64,000 bases of DNA from Chalara sp. BL73 (lineage: Eukaryota; Ascomycota; Leotiomycetes; Helotiales): assembly GCA_918026815.1 (NCBI GenBank), contig CAKJVC010000083.1, positions 124,001 to 188,000 of the forward strand. The letters run 5' to 3'. The notes under the pieces are model-generated. The model ran no database searches, had not been told where the DNA came from, and saw only the letters and a program-made list of their open reading frames with translations. Both the position numbers and the translations under genes were made by a program. This document shows positions 1-12,700 of this stretch, piece after piece (position 1 is the first letter of the stretch; each line of letters begins with the position of its first letter).

Positions 1-549
1 GAATGGTATCCTCAATACCAATCCTGCCTCTGCTACTTTCTTGATCATGCGCAGCACACTATACCAGTACAAGTTCTCTGTGCGTCCCTTAATATCGAGT
101 CACCATTCTAGCGAATTGAATTTCCGGTACTATCCTGGACTCCTGCCAACTTGCCTAGCACTGTCAGCTCTATGCAACAGGTCACCCTTAATCGGCCTGC
201 TGCTTCCTTAAGAGAGGCCCTACAAGGCCACCCCCAAGCAATCTCTCTAATACCATATATTCGCCGCCTCGTCTGCGCAGGGCACGACGACCATTCTATC
301 TTCTCTGGCTTCTTCGGCGATTCTTGACCCACGGGTGTTGGCCCTTTGCACGAAATAGAGCGAAGGAACTTCCTTATGGCTGCAAACAGCTCGGCTTGGA
401 TGGATATAAACCCGGTTTATGATAGAAATAAGTAAGAAACTGTACGGTTCCTAGCACCGTTGAGCAAAACGACAGAGGCAGAAGTCGCAAGCGCAAAGGA
501 AACGTTGATTACATGGTCGAAGATGCGGAATTGGACGCCGGCGCAATGA
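1..549 (+). pseudogene. Decayed fungal gene of unknown function, left end cut by the window
   Basis: Frame 1 reads as protein from base 1 (EWYPQYQSCLCYFLDHAQ), through a helical stretch (SLREALQGHPQAISLIPYIRR), to the block GVGPLHEIERRNFLMAAN and ETVRFLAPLSKT. The pattern resembles a conserved domain I recall from large uncharacterised fungal proteins, but I cannot name the family with confidence. The frame is broken by TAG at 109, TGA at 325, TAA at 433 and TGA at 547. The stop contexts (PF*R, DS*PTG) fit changes from CAG and TGG, the kind of C-to-T and G-to-A transition RIP causes. No promoter is visible because the gene begins outside the window. Confidence 0.5.
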
Positions 550-2921
550 TGCTAGGCAATGTGTGGTTATATGAACAGGAGCGCAATTCAATTCAGGACC
601 GTTGTTATCTTATATCCCATCATGTTAGGCCGGGCGTGCAAGTGATCGTGAGTGGTGTGCCAAGGTTTTGTGGCCGTCTATTTGTACTCCCTAGCTTATG
701 TCACAACTTTTACTTAACTGGTTGTTCAACACATTAGAGGAGCATATAGCTTGAAAGACAGCATCAAAGTCACAGCATGCAGCCTCAGGACCAAGTCATA
801 CAACACCAAAGGCCGTCCATGCACCATAAGCTTTCTGAGTACTTCCCATGATACAAGTTATGCCCATGATGAGTACGAGAGCTAGGCTAGAAGCAGCTCG
901 CCCTGTCTCCATGTAGCGGCCACGCACGTTCAACTAAAATGGAGAAATCCACACAAACCTATTTATTTTGTACGTTCATTCGACATATGGTATATTTTCT
1001 TCTTCTTTTCTCTCATGTACACTTACATCCCCTCAAATTAGACGCTTCTTTCCTCCCATTCTTGGCCACTTTTACTGATTTTGCCTGAAAATTGCTCATC
1101 TCTATTATACCCTTGCCAGTAGCACTCCTACAAAGCACAGTATTCGGCTCTGATCATCTATCCCTGCTCCCTGGCTGTAATTTTCGTTGCCCCATCGCTA
1201 GTTGCGTCATGCCAGAATTCACGTTGGTGCTGCTGAGCGAAGAATCGCAAAGGACGGCGTTGTACGTTATATATCAATGTTCCCAAAGCACTGATCCTCG
1301 GCTGGTAGACAGTTTTGGCAGTCAAAGCGTCCTCAGGCAGCGTCCCAATGGAATAACACATTAAAAGCTTATCCGCAGGCGACAAGCTTTCAAATTCTGA
1401 CCACGGACAACTCATGCAGCGAGTTGTTCCTCGTCATAACACACAGGCTAATACATACTCTTTCTCGCTCGATAACCTCGACAAGTCTACATAATTGAAA
1501 CGAGCGTGGTCATCCGATGATGCAGTACGATGTCTCGTGGCCAGTAGCTTCAAAGCGATCATCGTTTCCGATGAAGGTTTAACTGAGACGAAAAACAGAG
1601 CGGTACTTGAAAAAGATTCAATCCTATCTCCGAAATAGGGGCCAAGTCATATTTGGGAACAGTTCTTCAAATAAGTCTTTTGGCCTCCTCTGGAAGCACG
1701 GCGATTATCATCAGGCGACTTTTCAACTCCACTCCTCCTGCAATCTTTCCAGAAGCATAATAAAGGATCCGTTCCCAACCTTATATAGCATGAAGGTTCT
1801 TCATGCCGAGAATGCTTAAAACCAACGAGAAGATATTTATTCTCGTCATTAGAACTATGACGCAGTCTCACGCCTTTCCGCCCTCTTATGCAGATGAGGC
1901 GCAAGCAGCAGTGGTCGAGCAAAAATGAGAAATGAATTCTTGGTCTATATTGGGGATGTCAATTCAGAAGAAGGTTCCGACAGAGCTATTCTGGCATTGT
2001 ATGGATTGTGAGGTTCAGGAGGTACGAGCAGGCATACAAATTAACGGAGGTACTATATGCTACAAGCCGGAGGCTAAAGATTGCCTCACCACGTTAAGAC
2101 GGTACGGAAAATATATTAAATAGCGTCTGCATTCTTAATCAGAGCCGGAAAAGTGGGGAGGCATTGTACCAACGTCTGTTTGTCTGGCCCCTGTCGCTTT
2201 TTTACGTCCGCGGAAACCGTTCAACGCTGTCCCATGTCATAAATCAAAGGGGCGGGTCCAGGGGGTCTACATCTTGTTTATGCAAGTAAATGAATTGTTA
2301 TTAGTATCATCAGATATCTTTGTCCTACGGAAATCGTGTCCGATGGTCAGAATTATTTCCGGGAAAAATTACTTATGTTTATCGATAGTGTTGATAGGAT
2401 CGTATCGCCTACTCGTTTGCTTATACTACTAAATTTCCATTTCTTTACAGCTAATATTCCAGCACTTAATATTAGACCATTTTAATGTGTACTCTTCTCT
2501 CTCTCTTTGTTTAACGGTCCCTTCGGGAATTGGTTCGGGAATGTGCTGCCCCCTTATCTTTTGATATGAATGCGGGCAATGCATCAGCCGCGGTAGAGCT
2601 ATCATCAAACTGCTTTAGTGCACCCCTTCTATGCAATCAAAGGCGCTTCAGCCACTATCCGATAATGTGGTTACCTTTTCCCTAATCTTAAGATAAGAGT
2701 CGCTAACCCCTGGTGAACCTGAAGCTATTTTTTGCTTTTTCTACTCAGCGCAGCGCGATAAGCTGGGGTAGGGTAGAATGTCTCCGAACAAAAGCAAACA
2801 TTCGAGATAAGGGATAGTATGCTGTCTGGTGCCTCCATTCCATATAAACTTTGTAAAAGCTTTTTGAGAGCAATTATTCTTCAACGTTGACAAATGCATT
2901 AACTTAACAGCGTCGGAAAAT
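550..2921. other. No confident gene
   Basis: Short open frames occur on both strands, for example minus 1158-1415, but none resembles a family I know and none has a convincing exon structure. The last 800 bases are AT-rich and lie upstream of the GPCR gene, so its promoter probably lies here. Confidence 0.4.
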
Positions 2922-4284
2922 ATGACGGTTTTATCCGCGCCATCAACAAACCATGAAAATAGAGTTCTTCATGCAGTTATAGTAGCGGTAGCAATAATTT
3001 CAGCCATCGGTGCCGGATGGATTCTGCTAAGTTTTACGGTTAGTTACTATAATCAACATATTGGACGCGATTTCTGATTAACCAAGCTGTTCAAGCCTCT
3101 GAGAAGTTTCCGCCATCAGCTTATTCTGTAAGTCGGGACAGACTCAACCAATCAACGGCAGGTAATTTCTAACTCTGGAAGGGGCCTTGCCATCAGTGAC
3201 TTCTGGATGGCCATCAACTTCCTATCTTCCGCATTAATGAATCTATCTGGTTTAGCCATTGGTGTCGAGAACCAAAAAGTGTTTTGTAGCTTCAATGGTT
3301 TTATGATACAGGTGTTTGTTGTTCAAAGTAAGTCGACTAGACTTTGCGTTGCTTCAAGTACTAACATTCTGAAAGCCGACTACTGGGTTCTTGCCATTGC
3401 CGTCTGTACCTAGTATGTATGTTATTTTTTTTTTCTCTAGCGAAGTAATTACTTACTCGGAGAACTTGCAGTTTAATTTTGTCAGACTACAAGCGCCAGT
3501 CAACTTGGATTCAGGAACATAGGATCGTTATCTGGCTGCTTCCATGGTTCTTTTCTATTTTATGGGCGGCATTGGGGCTGGGCATTGTTGGATATGGTGA
3601 TATTGGGGCCTGTAAGTTCAGTCCACAATCCTTTTTACGAAATTATTTACTCATTACTGCAGGGTGCTGGTTCACTAGTGATCGAATTCGACTTTTTGTC
3701 AACTTCATCCCAAGATGGCTCATCATCATTATTATTCTGGGTCTTTACATACGCCTCTACTTCCTGATCCACAAAGCTCATAATCGATTTATATCTTTCG
3801 ACGAAGATGCCGTAGAGAATCTACAACCTGGATTTTCTACCAGTCGAAACAGACCTAGTACGTCTTTCAACATCTCTTCAAGTAGAGACGACGGCTGTGA
3901 GACAGGAAGAGTCCGTACTATGCATACAAGGATCGGCCAAACATCTCCTATTTTAAAAAGGGTAATTCCACAAACTATTAGGCATCTATCTCGCACCAGA
4001 CTGATTTTAGTAGATCTCATACCAGATGATGACCTACCCCTTAGTCTACATAATCATCTGGACTGTTCCGACTACAATTCGAATTTACCGTAAGCAAAGA
4101 TTGAGATATTCCAAGAATAAGAAGTGCTGACCTTAAAAACTCAGAAGCTACGACAAACAAAGCAGCACCATTCGCAATTGGCACGGTTGATAAGTCCTGC
4201 ATCGTTATCCAAGGGTTTGCAGACGCAGTTGTTTACGGCTTCAACGAACACATTTGGAACATGTGGCGCGAAGTCTTCAATTAA
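2922..4284 (+). CDS. Git3/cAMP-receptor-like G-protein-coupled receptor
   Basis: Eight exons give a 331-residue seven-helix receptor: 2922-3038, 3087-3127, 3182-3327, 3376-3412, 3472-3611, 3663-3961, 4014-4089 and 4145-4284. All seven introns are GT-AG, 48-59 nt, and every phase joins without a stop. Recognisable blocks are GLAISDFWMAINFL (TM2), FCSFNGFMIQVFVVQTDYW (TM3), LPWFFSILWAALGLG (TM4), GYGDIGAWCWFTSD (extracellular loop 2), NFIPRWLIIIIILGLYIRLY (TM5), TYPLVYIIIWTVPTTIRIY (TM6) and the IQGFADAVVYGFNEHIW stretch (TM7). These match the fungal cAMP-receptor-like/Git3 class, which couples to G-alpha and cAMP signalling at the plasma membrane. The ligand is unknown. The third cytoplasmic loop (about residues 180-260) is Ser/Thr-rich, and the C-tail is very short, ending five residues after NMW. 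The ORF is intact, unlike most of its neighbours. Confidence 0.9.
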
Positions 4285-7083
4285 TCGAGCTCTTTCAAAT
4301 AAGCGAATTATTAAGCAATGTCTAACTGTAATGTTATTTAAATATAGATCGAGTTTTGAATTTGAGTGGGCGGGAAGCACTGTTTTAAGCACATTTGTAA
4401 TATTACTAGTTGGATTAGATTAGCGAGGGTGTTCGTATAGAATAAAATGGATTTCCGGTCCTACGTACCTTCGCATCCTAGACTTTTAATAGCTTGGCTG
4501 AATGGGCATCCCCGTCTGTAACCCTACAGTAGTGGCAAATTCCCTGCAACCTCTCACGGTCGCGGTCGTACGTACAACGCAACAGAATGGGCAGTAAGTT
4601 TCGCAGGATGTTGCTATTTACTAAATTAAAAAAAGTGCTCCGTCCTCAATCCTTCGCGGAACCGTTGCTGAACCGTGCTCTGCAGCCCTACGACGAGGCT
4701 TAGCTCCGGGGGTCAATACATCTCCCAAACTCCCAAATATGCAGTCTTCTAAACCCTGATGCTCAGCCACACGCCAGACAACTTTGCCAACATCCCCAGG
4801 ACTATGAGAGAGATATTCTCATAGGTGTACGCCGACCACAGAGCCATCATTCTACAATATGCATGGTCAACACCTTCGAATCAATGGCTACCCTGGCCAG
4901 CCCCAATGCGCCTTGCCACGAACGGGAATCCAGGCAAGCTGAATCATCCGAACTCCCACCACAAGCGGCGATGCGAACCCGAAATCTTTCAATCCCATCG
5001 GCACATGAAAACATCAGATCAAGTGCTGATCGAAGTGACGAGGAAGTTGCAGAAAAGGAAAATGCGACCTCTACTAGAGCTCCCCTTCCAGCGTAAGAAT
5101 TAGGTATTTAACACGTCATTCTCTCTCTCTCTTTCTCTCTCAATTCAATCAATTTACAATACAACCAAACCAACCCCTTTTTTGCATGATCTTGTTCCCT
5201 GACAGAATTCGACCTTATCCGCCTTTGTATTTGAGACCGTATAAAGCGTATGCATGAATTTATCCGCTGGCGGATTTTTAAGGGCGTATAATTTCGCCCA
5301 TACCGCTCTAATAATATCAGTATTGTTCGGCAGATTGACAGAGTTACTTTACCAGTTAACATAATATACAACGGACCGGTAGCCGTCATTGATGTTGTTT
5401 CCATGACTGGGTATACCGCACACTCCAACGGAGCTTGACATCATAATCCTTCGGAGGCATCTAGTTAGGCCCTTCCCGACACCTCTTGAATACTATTACA
5501 CCCTTCGGCAAAGTGATAATGCTGCAATACAGGCGGCCCTAGCCAACGGAAATCTAGGCGACGATGTTTATGAAGATGCTTGGTGGGTAGGTTGTCAGAT
5601 CTTTGAACACGCTCCTTGCAGGCTAGTCCTCAGGAAGAAGATGACTGGCCCATTCGCACTGAAACATGTTGGATTTCCAATATAATAACATCTTATTCGA
5701 TGATGACTATGGATCAGACTACCTTCCTTTCTTCTTCCCTTCCCTGGTCACCATATATCTCGTCATGGAGATCGCCGAAGAAGCAGATGTAATCAAAAGC
5801 CATTCTACCAAAGAGGGGTTGATTGCGTTTTGTCACCGGTTTGAATCATCCCGAGCCCGTTTAAGTTGCGCTGAATCATCCAGCGTAGTTAATAGCATCC
5901 TTTCGGCAGAATCTGGCTCGGGTTAGCCTCTGTGCCATACAACTAGGGTTAGGTGATAGGCCTTCCAGATTGTCTCTTCCAAGACCACCGGAATCTGGTC
6001 AACCGACCTCTTCTCTTTTAATCGGCGCAAACGATAACGGACAGGGTCCATGCACGAACTGACCCTCACACCCACCCGTGCTAGCTTAACCAGCTCTCCC
6101 TCGACCGTTCTAGCCGCCTGCTGCAATATCCACGCTATTGCCTAGAATCATCTCGTATAACCAGTCCCGAACTCGGGGACCGTTTGTCAAATGGGGGAAT
6201 CAAGGACCAGACCTTCTCTGAACTGGCTGGTTGCTCATGTGTGCGGCAGACTCAGCCGTTGTCGGTCTTCCTGCTTCGCCTCTTCCCTGTGTTACCGCGT
6301 CTTGAAGCCAAGCTGGCTCGCTCCTTCCCCAAGCCACTGCTACTTAAGGAGGTCCCCTACATCACTGGTTGACTGGCAACATCTGCGTCCTAGTGCAAGA
6401 GCCATGGCGCACCTCTTTGTGATCAGTCGACTCGCCAGCGCTGGCAGAGTGGCTTGTGGAACACCTGGAGGATTCCAGGTACGCAGAGAATGGAGGGTTC
6501 CGGTGGAGATGATAGCTAAGGAGAATGGAGAGAGGGAATCCGCACCGGCATCTCGAGTTGGCAGTAAGTGCTGGACGTGTCGCAGACTGTCGACGAGTCT
6601 GAGATGGCCGAGCTAAATCAAGATCGTCGTCAATATCAGGCAGATTCCAACCCCAGGGGCGAAGAAGGTGGGAAACGCACGAGGATGAGTGCAAATTGGA
6701 GGGCAGGCCTGGTGGCGGGAAGGGATATTCGAGGAGCGACATGAGTAATAGTGCTGGACCCTGGGCCGTGGCAAAGCCGAGACGACATACTGTTGGGGGC
6801 GAGCTGCGGCAGGCGCGCTGGAAGTTAGGAGCGAAGGGCGATGAAAAAGCAGTAGGAAATAGCGATGGATTTATACTTGAGGTGGAGTTCGCGATCCCCT
6901 ATTTAGGCCGGTGGCAGCAAGACAGCCAGGCGGGCTGTGGCCTGTGAGGGAGACGATTCCCTGTTCGGGAACTCCCTAATTTCCAATGCTGAATCACCAA
7001 CACTTATTTTATAGGCATCTAACCGACTACTATGGCAGGCGTTTGGTGAGGATTTAAATTTTGGATCAAGTTTTCGTCATTAG
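4285..7083. other. Mostly unassigned, with possible coding fragments
   Basis: A 77-codon frame at 4863-5096 (plus) has an ATG and a polar Ser/Glu-rich sequence, with no known family. At 5185-5680 plus, several frames look protein-like but are broken: RQIDRVTLPVNIIYNG..AVIDV near 5330-5400 and EYYYTLRQSDNAAIQAALAN at 5490-5550. They may be one decayed gene, and I cannot assign it. From 5930 to 6950 there are overlapping open frames on both strands with no recognised domain. A CT microsatellite lies at 5119-5143. Confidence 0.3.
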
Positions 7084-8216
7084 TCATTTAGTCACACTCG
7101 CTTTGGGTTTTTGCCCGTAAATGATGTGCAAAGGCGTATGGCAATGCAACCGATCATCCATATATGCATTCCTCGCCTCTACCAACTTAACCTCCACCTG
7201 CTCCTTGGTCCATCCCAATCCTCTAGTTAGGGGCCCTAAGGCAGTTGATTGTAGCCCATCGCTCAAGATAGTTCTCCATTCCAAGCCTGCTCTTTTCAGA
7301 GTTTTGTTCTTCGGCCAGGGTCCAATTGGAATGTAGAATGTCCGCATCGTGATATTGACAAATCCCACTCGTCGCATCACCTCCACAAGCACTTGAGTTG
7401 CCATCAAGTCCACCCCGAGCGCCGCCAGAGCTTCGATTATCAAATCCCAGAGTTGTGTCACAGGGTAGTTCGAGGGAATCCTACCATCGTGGCACTGCGG
7501 GTAGTGGTGAATTTCTTGTACCTCGAACCAGCCGCCAGGTTTGAGATGACTGTATTTATAAGCGCCATTTTTATAATGCGGTAGCGAAGGATAGAGCGCG
7601 CTCTAAAGCTTGCTGCATCAATCCTGGCCAATTTCTGATGGCCAGCGCCATATGCCGCGTGTGTATATAATCAAAGTGATCCAAAGGTTGCAGCCAAAGG
7701 CTCTCTACATCATCGACCACGAATTTGACGTTTGGGGGAACCCACGTAGGCTGAATTGGACTTAGATCTACCCCAAGAATACTGCTACTGGGATACAAGC
7801 CACCCACTACAGATATTCAGTCGTCAGCACTTGAAACTTCCCTTCCCTTATTAACAAATACTCCTGAGCTCACTCCTAAGCGCCGATCTCCCTATACCGG
7901 TTCCCAAATCCAAAATTTTCTATGGACTGGCTCCGACCGGGGCGAAATGCAACTGCTCGCACATTTCCAGTATCACCGTATCGATCATAGCCTCTCTCTC
8001 CTGCTCCCTCTCATCATTGGGGAAAGGATATGCGCCTTCCCTAAACCGATGGTACCGTCTCCCGTTCTCGAAAATGTAGCTTTGAACAAAAAAGCTAAGG
8101 GATACTGATGATATACTAAGACTGCCCGTCTCGTAGCCGGGGTCTGATAGAGAGTCTCTATCTGAGTCTAAGTCGATCGTCGGAATAGCACAATCGTAGG
8201 CAGATGGTAGAGCCAT
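7084..8216 (-). pseudogene. LaeA-like SAM-dependent methyltransferase, broken
   Basis: Three blocks on the minus strand add up to a complete LaeA/TAM-type methyltransferase. The first (8216-7920) is an acidic N-terminus, then YIFENGRRYHRFREGAYPFP and LHFAPVGASP, followed by a stop and KILDLGTGIG (SAM motif I). The second (7807-7580) is SSSILGVDLSPIQPTWVPPN, VDDVESLW and the FDYIHTRHMALAIRNWPGLM stretch. The third (7560-7084) is HLKPGGWFEVQEIHHYPQ, then VTQLWDLIIEAL to the C-terminus. A TAG at 7920-7922 interrupts motif I. The gap at about 7811-7875 looks like an intron starting GTGAGC. The next expected junction, at about 7560-7610, lacks a GT donor. The gene is therefore probably dead. Family members regulate or modify secondary metabolites; the substrate here is unknown. 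Confidence 0.8.
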
Positions 8217-8931
8217 GATAGTAGCCTTGCTTTGAGCTGATCAGGATTTCTTACTAGGTGACTCAGTAGGCGATAAGAGTGCTCAATCAAAATGCATACA
8301 AATCAAACTTCAATCACCCCGAAATGCCGGCTTCGACCTCTACGATACTTATCAGCTCCTCGTGAGCAACATGCACCATTGTTCAACGCCATCCTTGGCT
8401 GGCGTAGTCTCACACTAGGTGTGACCGAGTCATGGGATGAATAGCCAGAAAATATTGCTTTTTAGCAGAAAACCGTCAGTTATCGTAATTCTTTTGGGTA
8501 TTTGAGCTTTTAAAAAAACAAAAGGCGCTATTTGATTAATTATTGGTTGGTCATATTAACGCGAACCCCACCTGCTGCAACCTGATCAGGTACGATCTAC
8601 AATAATCGGATAACGTTTTGTGATATGTAGCAAGGCGCTCAAAGCTGATACTTTGAACACACCGAGGATGAGACATGCGCCTTACTTTGCTAAGTAATCA
8701 TGTGAGTTAAGCCTGCTTATCATACGCACATGCAGCTGTGAATCGCCTTTGCAGCCAGTCAATAATTCATTATCAGAATGCTAACTTGGCCATACATATC
8801 GTCTCTTGGCAGGCTTCGGAACTGATGCTGTTTTATTTATATCAATACTAGGTCTATCCGTCGACAGCAAGGCAAAATTAATCCCGATCAGGCTCTTGGA
8901 ACGAGTGTTGAAGGGGTGTGGCAGCCTGGAG
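8217..8931. other. No gene seen
   Basis: Intergenic, AT-rich, with no open frame of note. It holds the upstream side of the broken methyltransferase. Confidence 0.4.
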
Positions 8932-9091
8932 TGTCAGAAATAGGATCTATCAGGTGAGGGATCAATTGGAAGATATCACAGCGGTGATATCACAGCGATG
9001 AAATACAGGCTTGTGGGAGCGTTACGGATGATGATATTGTCGACAGAGATTTTCTAGCTCCTTGGCCTACTACGTAAGCCGATTCTTGACA
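8932..9091 (-). repeat. Solo LTR, family E
   Basis: A 160-bp element bounded by TGTCAG and TTGACA, flanked by a perfect 5-bp target duplication TGGAG (8927-8931 and 9092-9096). The sequence TGTCAAGAATCGGCTTACGT (minus strand) is shared with copies at 37707-37850 and 37951-38129. Confidence 0.8.
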
Positions 9092-9734
9092 TGGAGGCTA
9101 GTGTGGAGTGAGTCATGTGATAATGAGTCATGTGCACTTGCACATGACAAGGAATTGGCTGGTCCTGTTGTATTTATAGGGAGATCCGTCCATACGATGC
9201 TCCGTAGTTCAGTTAATGCATTCAGTATCTGTCAAGACTTCCGCCTGTTCAGTTTTACCTTTTGTAGTAGATCCGTCTCTTCTCGTTAGCGGTGGTATCT
9301 TGTCAAATGCTGAACTGCCACTAGGGTCTAGGTACTTTGCTGCTTGCCAGATGTTTTGTGTCATCTGCGAGGAAATCCTCCCAGTGTGCCTTTTTCTGTC
9401 TCCGGACGGCATTGTGATACTCCTTAGCAGCTTAACTCGCTTGCTGTTCTAGTTCAGGAAACCTGCGACTGGTCCGCCGTTGAGTTTTGGCTTGGTTGGG
9501 CTAAACGCACAAGAGTGTTCGTCAGTGAGTGTAAGTGATTTCTAGTGGCCATCAAAGGTTGAACCAGAGAAAGCAAAAACTATAAAAACTAGAAGCCAGA
9601 AAGGGTATCTTACAAATATTCTTCACAAGTATTGGGAGACGCTAAAGGTCCGTGGCCTCTCCGCCAACCCTATAATATGGTGTTGCACGGCTGTGTTGCT
9701 CTTGGGCCAACCACGGATATGCAGTTGAGGGTCG
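9092..9734. other. No gene seen
   Basis: Short frames only on both strands. I see no domain and no repeat shared with the rest of the window. Confidence 0.35.
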
Positions 9735-12700
9735 GCTAGTTACAAGACTTGTGTTGGTTGACTCTGCAATGCAATCAACGCCATGTTTAATTCTGTGTGC
9801 TTTGACCTGACGGCATAACGTTGCGCTCATAGTCGCTACCATTATTAACAAGGCGACCAATGCATTCAACAACGGCCAGATACGACCTACAGGTACGTTG
9901 GTAACTTGCAGAGTTCCTATTCGGCTGTTGAGAGACGCCGAGCTTTTGGTTTTCCTCCTCGATCCACCAGAGGCACTGACCAATGTTTTTGAGCAAACAA
10001 TTGCTCAACTTTGCTGGTGTAAGCTCTCCCAAGATCCGCAATCACAGTACCGTTCTAGACTGATACGCAGCATAGTACCGACTTGATGATGGTTCAGTCC
10101 CCAGGGATCGAAGTAATATTCAGCTAACAAACGATATCAATGAGCTAGGATGGATGCCACTACAACCCAAGAGCATGTGGGACCTGCTGCCTATTGTTGC
10201 AATAGCAGAAAACGACGCTCCTGCTTTAGATGATTTGCCAGACAACCTACGTGAGTTGGTGGACATAGAGCACCCTGGGTTCCCTGAAACCTTTCAAGAA
10301 ATCGGGCTCAAGTGGTATCAATTTCCGGCGCCCTGCAAGCTTGGATTCGATATTGGCGGCGTCCAGTATACTGCCGCATTATTTCTCGGGTGGTAAATTG
10401 CCCTTTATAGTGTCTTCTGTAGGTTTATCCTGACTTGTAACCTAGGTATATGGATGCGGAGATTGGTGTTCGAGACCTTGAGTACAGTTTTCGTTACAAC
10501 GTTCTGCCGCTTGTTGCAAAGGCTATTGGGTTCAATATCGAGTCCTATAGAGAGAGGGTAGAATATGTAGGAGTTGGGTCTATGGAGGATCTTCCTGACC
10601 ACGAACAACTCGTTTGGAAGATACAGTGCTTCAAGCATGTTGTAATGTAACTTCAAAATGCTGGTGACTAGATCAGTCACGAGCCCAAACTGAATTAAAC
10701 TACGCGGTTCGATGGTCATTTCTCCAGAAGGGAATCTCATGTGTCGGTACCTCGGCAGCCTCGAGTGATTGGAGTCGTTTTGATGATGAACATGCCGTAA
10801 AGCACGGCTACAGACTCAATGCAGACCCCTATTGGCCAGCGCTTCCTCAAGGCTCTATCATTCCATTGTGGCACCGAGGTGAGGCACCGAACTATCAGCC
10901 AAAGCCGATGATAACTAGACACCGACTCGATCCTATCAAGTCCTAACATCGACGAAGAGGTAGCATAATGGCAGCCTATATTGTGAAGTGTGGCAAGGTG
11001 TGGATATGTTCATCCGGTTTGCGGGGTCGCCATATTGAGTTTTCTGACCTCTTATCCCTAGATGCGCGAGAACTTAACCCCTTCAGGATATCCAAGCACC
11101 CTGCAAGCAGCCGTCGTGAGTAATCTCAAGGGAGCGGCGCTGTCTTTAGACCGGAATAATAAGGCTCGCATCTACTATTGTAGTAATAGGACAACAGCAT
11201 GGAAGCTCGCTGAGAAACTTCATAAACGAGTGGAGCAGCTTCCGGGGAGCTTCCGCGTAACTTTCAGCTCACTTAACTCCCTGGACTTTGAAATGATCAA
11301 TCGATCTAATACTATACTGTTGGAACGCATGTAACTAGTCACGTGAAGAGTTGTAGGTCCCTTTCGGGACCTACAACCTCTTCGCGACACGTAGCTTAGA
11401 ATCAATCAAGACTTATCCAACAACCTCAACGAGCATTACGCATGAACACACGCGTACGTGCCCTCATGTTAAAGTATAGGCAATATTTATGACCCGGGCA
11501 TTCCGACATATACTAATAGCGATCTCCACTACCGGAAATGGCGGCTTTCCTTCCAACGGAACCGGTCTTGAAGCAGCAATGGATAGTCTTCGTGAAAAAT
11601 ATGCAGGGAAGCTTTCCCATATCAACTTTGCCATTTTTGGCGTTGGGACAGCGCATACCCAACATTTAACGCTGCTGCCATCAAACTCAACCAGCTCTTG
11701 AGGGATCTTGGAGCCACGCCGATCGCTCAAAGTTTGGTGAAAGGAGATGTCGCAATAGAGCCACTACCACTATCTTCTTTCAAACGCTGGTGGAATGACG
11801 TGGAGTGCTCGTCGAGCGGAAAAGACCAAGTAAAACAGAGCATCGAGGATGATTATCTGAGTCAAAGCGCAAATGATTCAGACTTTCAAAGATGCCGTCG
11901 TTTTATCTAAGCGGCCCAGGCACACAGATGACAGGATTGTTAAGATAACGATAGATCTTCGTGGTGTCGCATACAAGGAGATGTGCCACCTGAGACTACT
12001 ACCGTGGAACTCCTGGTCGCAGGTTAGGCAAGCAGTCTCCGCCTTGGGAATTGAAGATTCCCAAATATCGGTACCATTTACAGAGACGAAGTCAAGCATC
12101 TGAGTTATGCTAACTTCTTCACCCGGTTTGTAGATCTGGAAGGCAAATTCAGAGAACTTAAGTGGTAACCAAAGATCTGCACAGCAGATAGCACGCGAAA
12201 GAAAGATAATACCGTCCTAGATCTCCTCGAACAGCTTCCTGCTTTGAGAGCACCAGACGTGTCCAATACGCTCCGTCTGGAAATCTGTTTGGACATGCCT
12301 CTACTTCGGCCACGCTCATTCTCAGTTGCATCTTCTGCCCATTATGTCAAAGGATAAGGTAGAGTGGAGATCCTGATCAAGAGACACAAACAATGGCGCT
12401 TTAGTGATGTTTTCTGTCCGAACTGAGTCCCGGTGGACCTTTGAAGTTTTCTCTAATCTCTGCGATTCTAGGTCAAGATCTGATCTCTTTAAGCGACAAG
12501 CCTTTAATTGCCATTAGCACCGGGACGGGAATTGCCCCTATCCGGAGCTTGCTGCAACGTCGAGTCTGCATCGCTAAAGTAGCTGAAGTTGAAGGTAAGC
12601 CAGCTCCTTTTGAAAAATCTCCCATTAGTCTTTCTGCTGGTTTCAAAATTGAGGATCGCGATGTATTCAACGATATCATATTCGACGTGGCTCGTCATCG

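Noticed and set aside
6191..6742. Overlapping Arg/Ser-rich frames on both strands
   Set aside because: They are mutually antisense, of low-complexity composition, with no homology I can recognise.
9642..10041. Minus-strand frames with an apparent transmembrane segment
   Set aside because: They lie antisense to the NOS-like N-terminal region and match no family.
11351..11376. Strong hairpin as a transcription terminator
   Set aside because: It sits within a broken eukaryotic coding region; hairpin terminators are bacterial.
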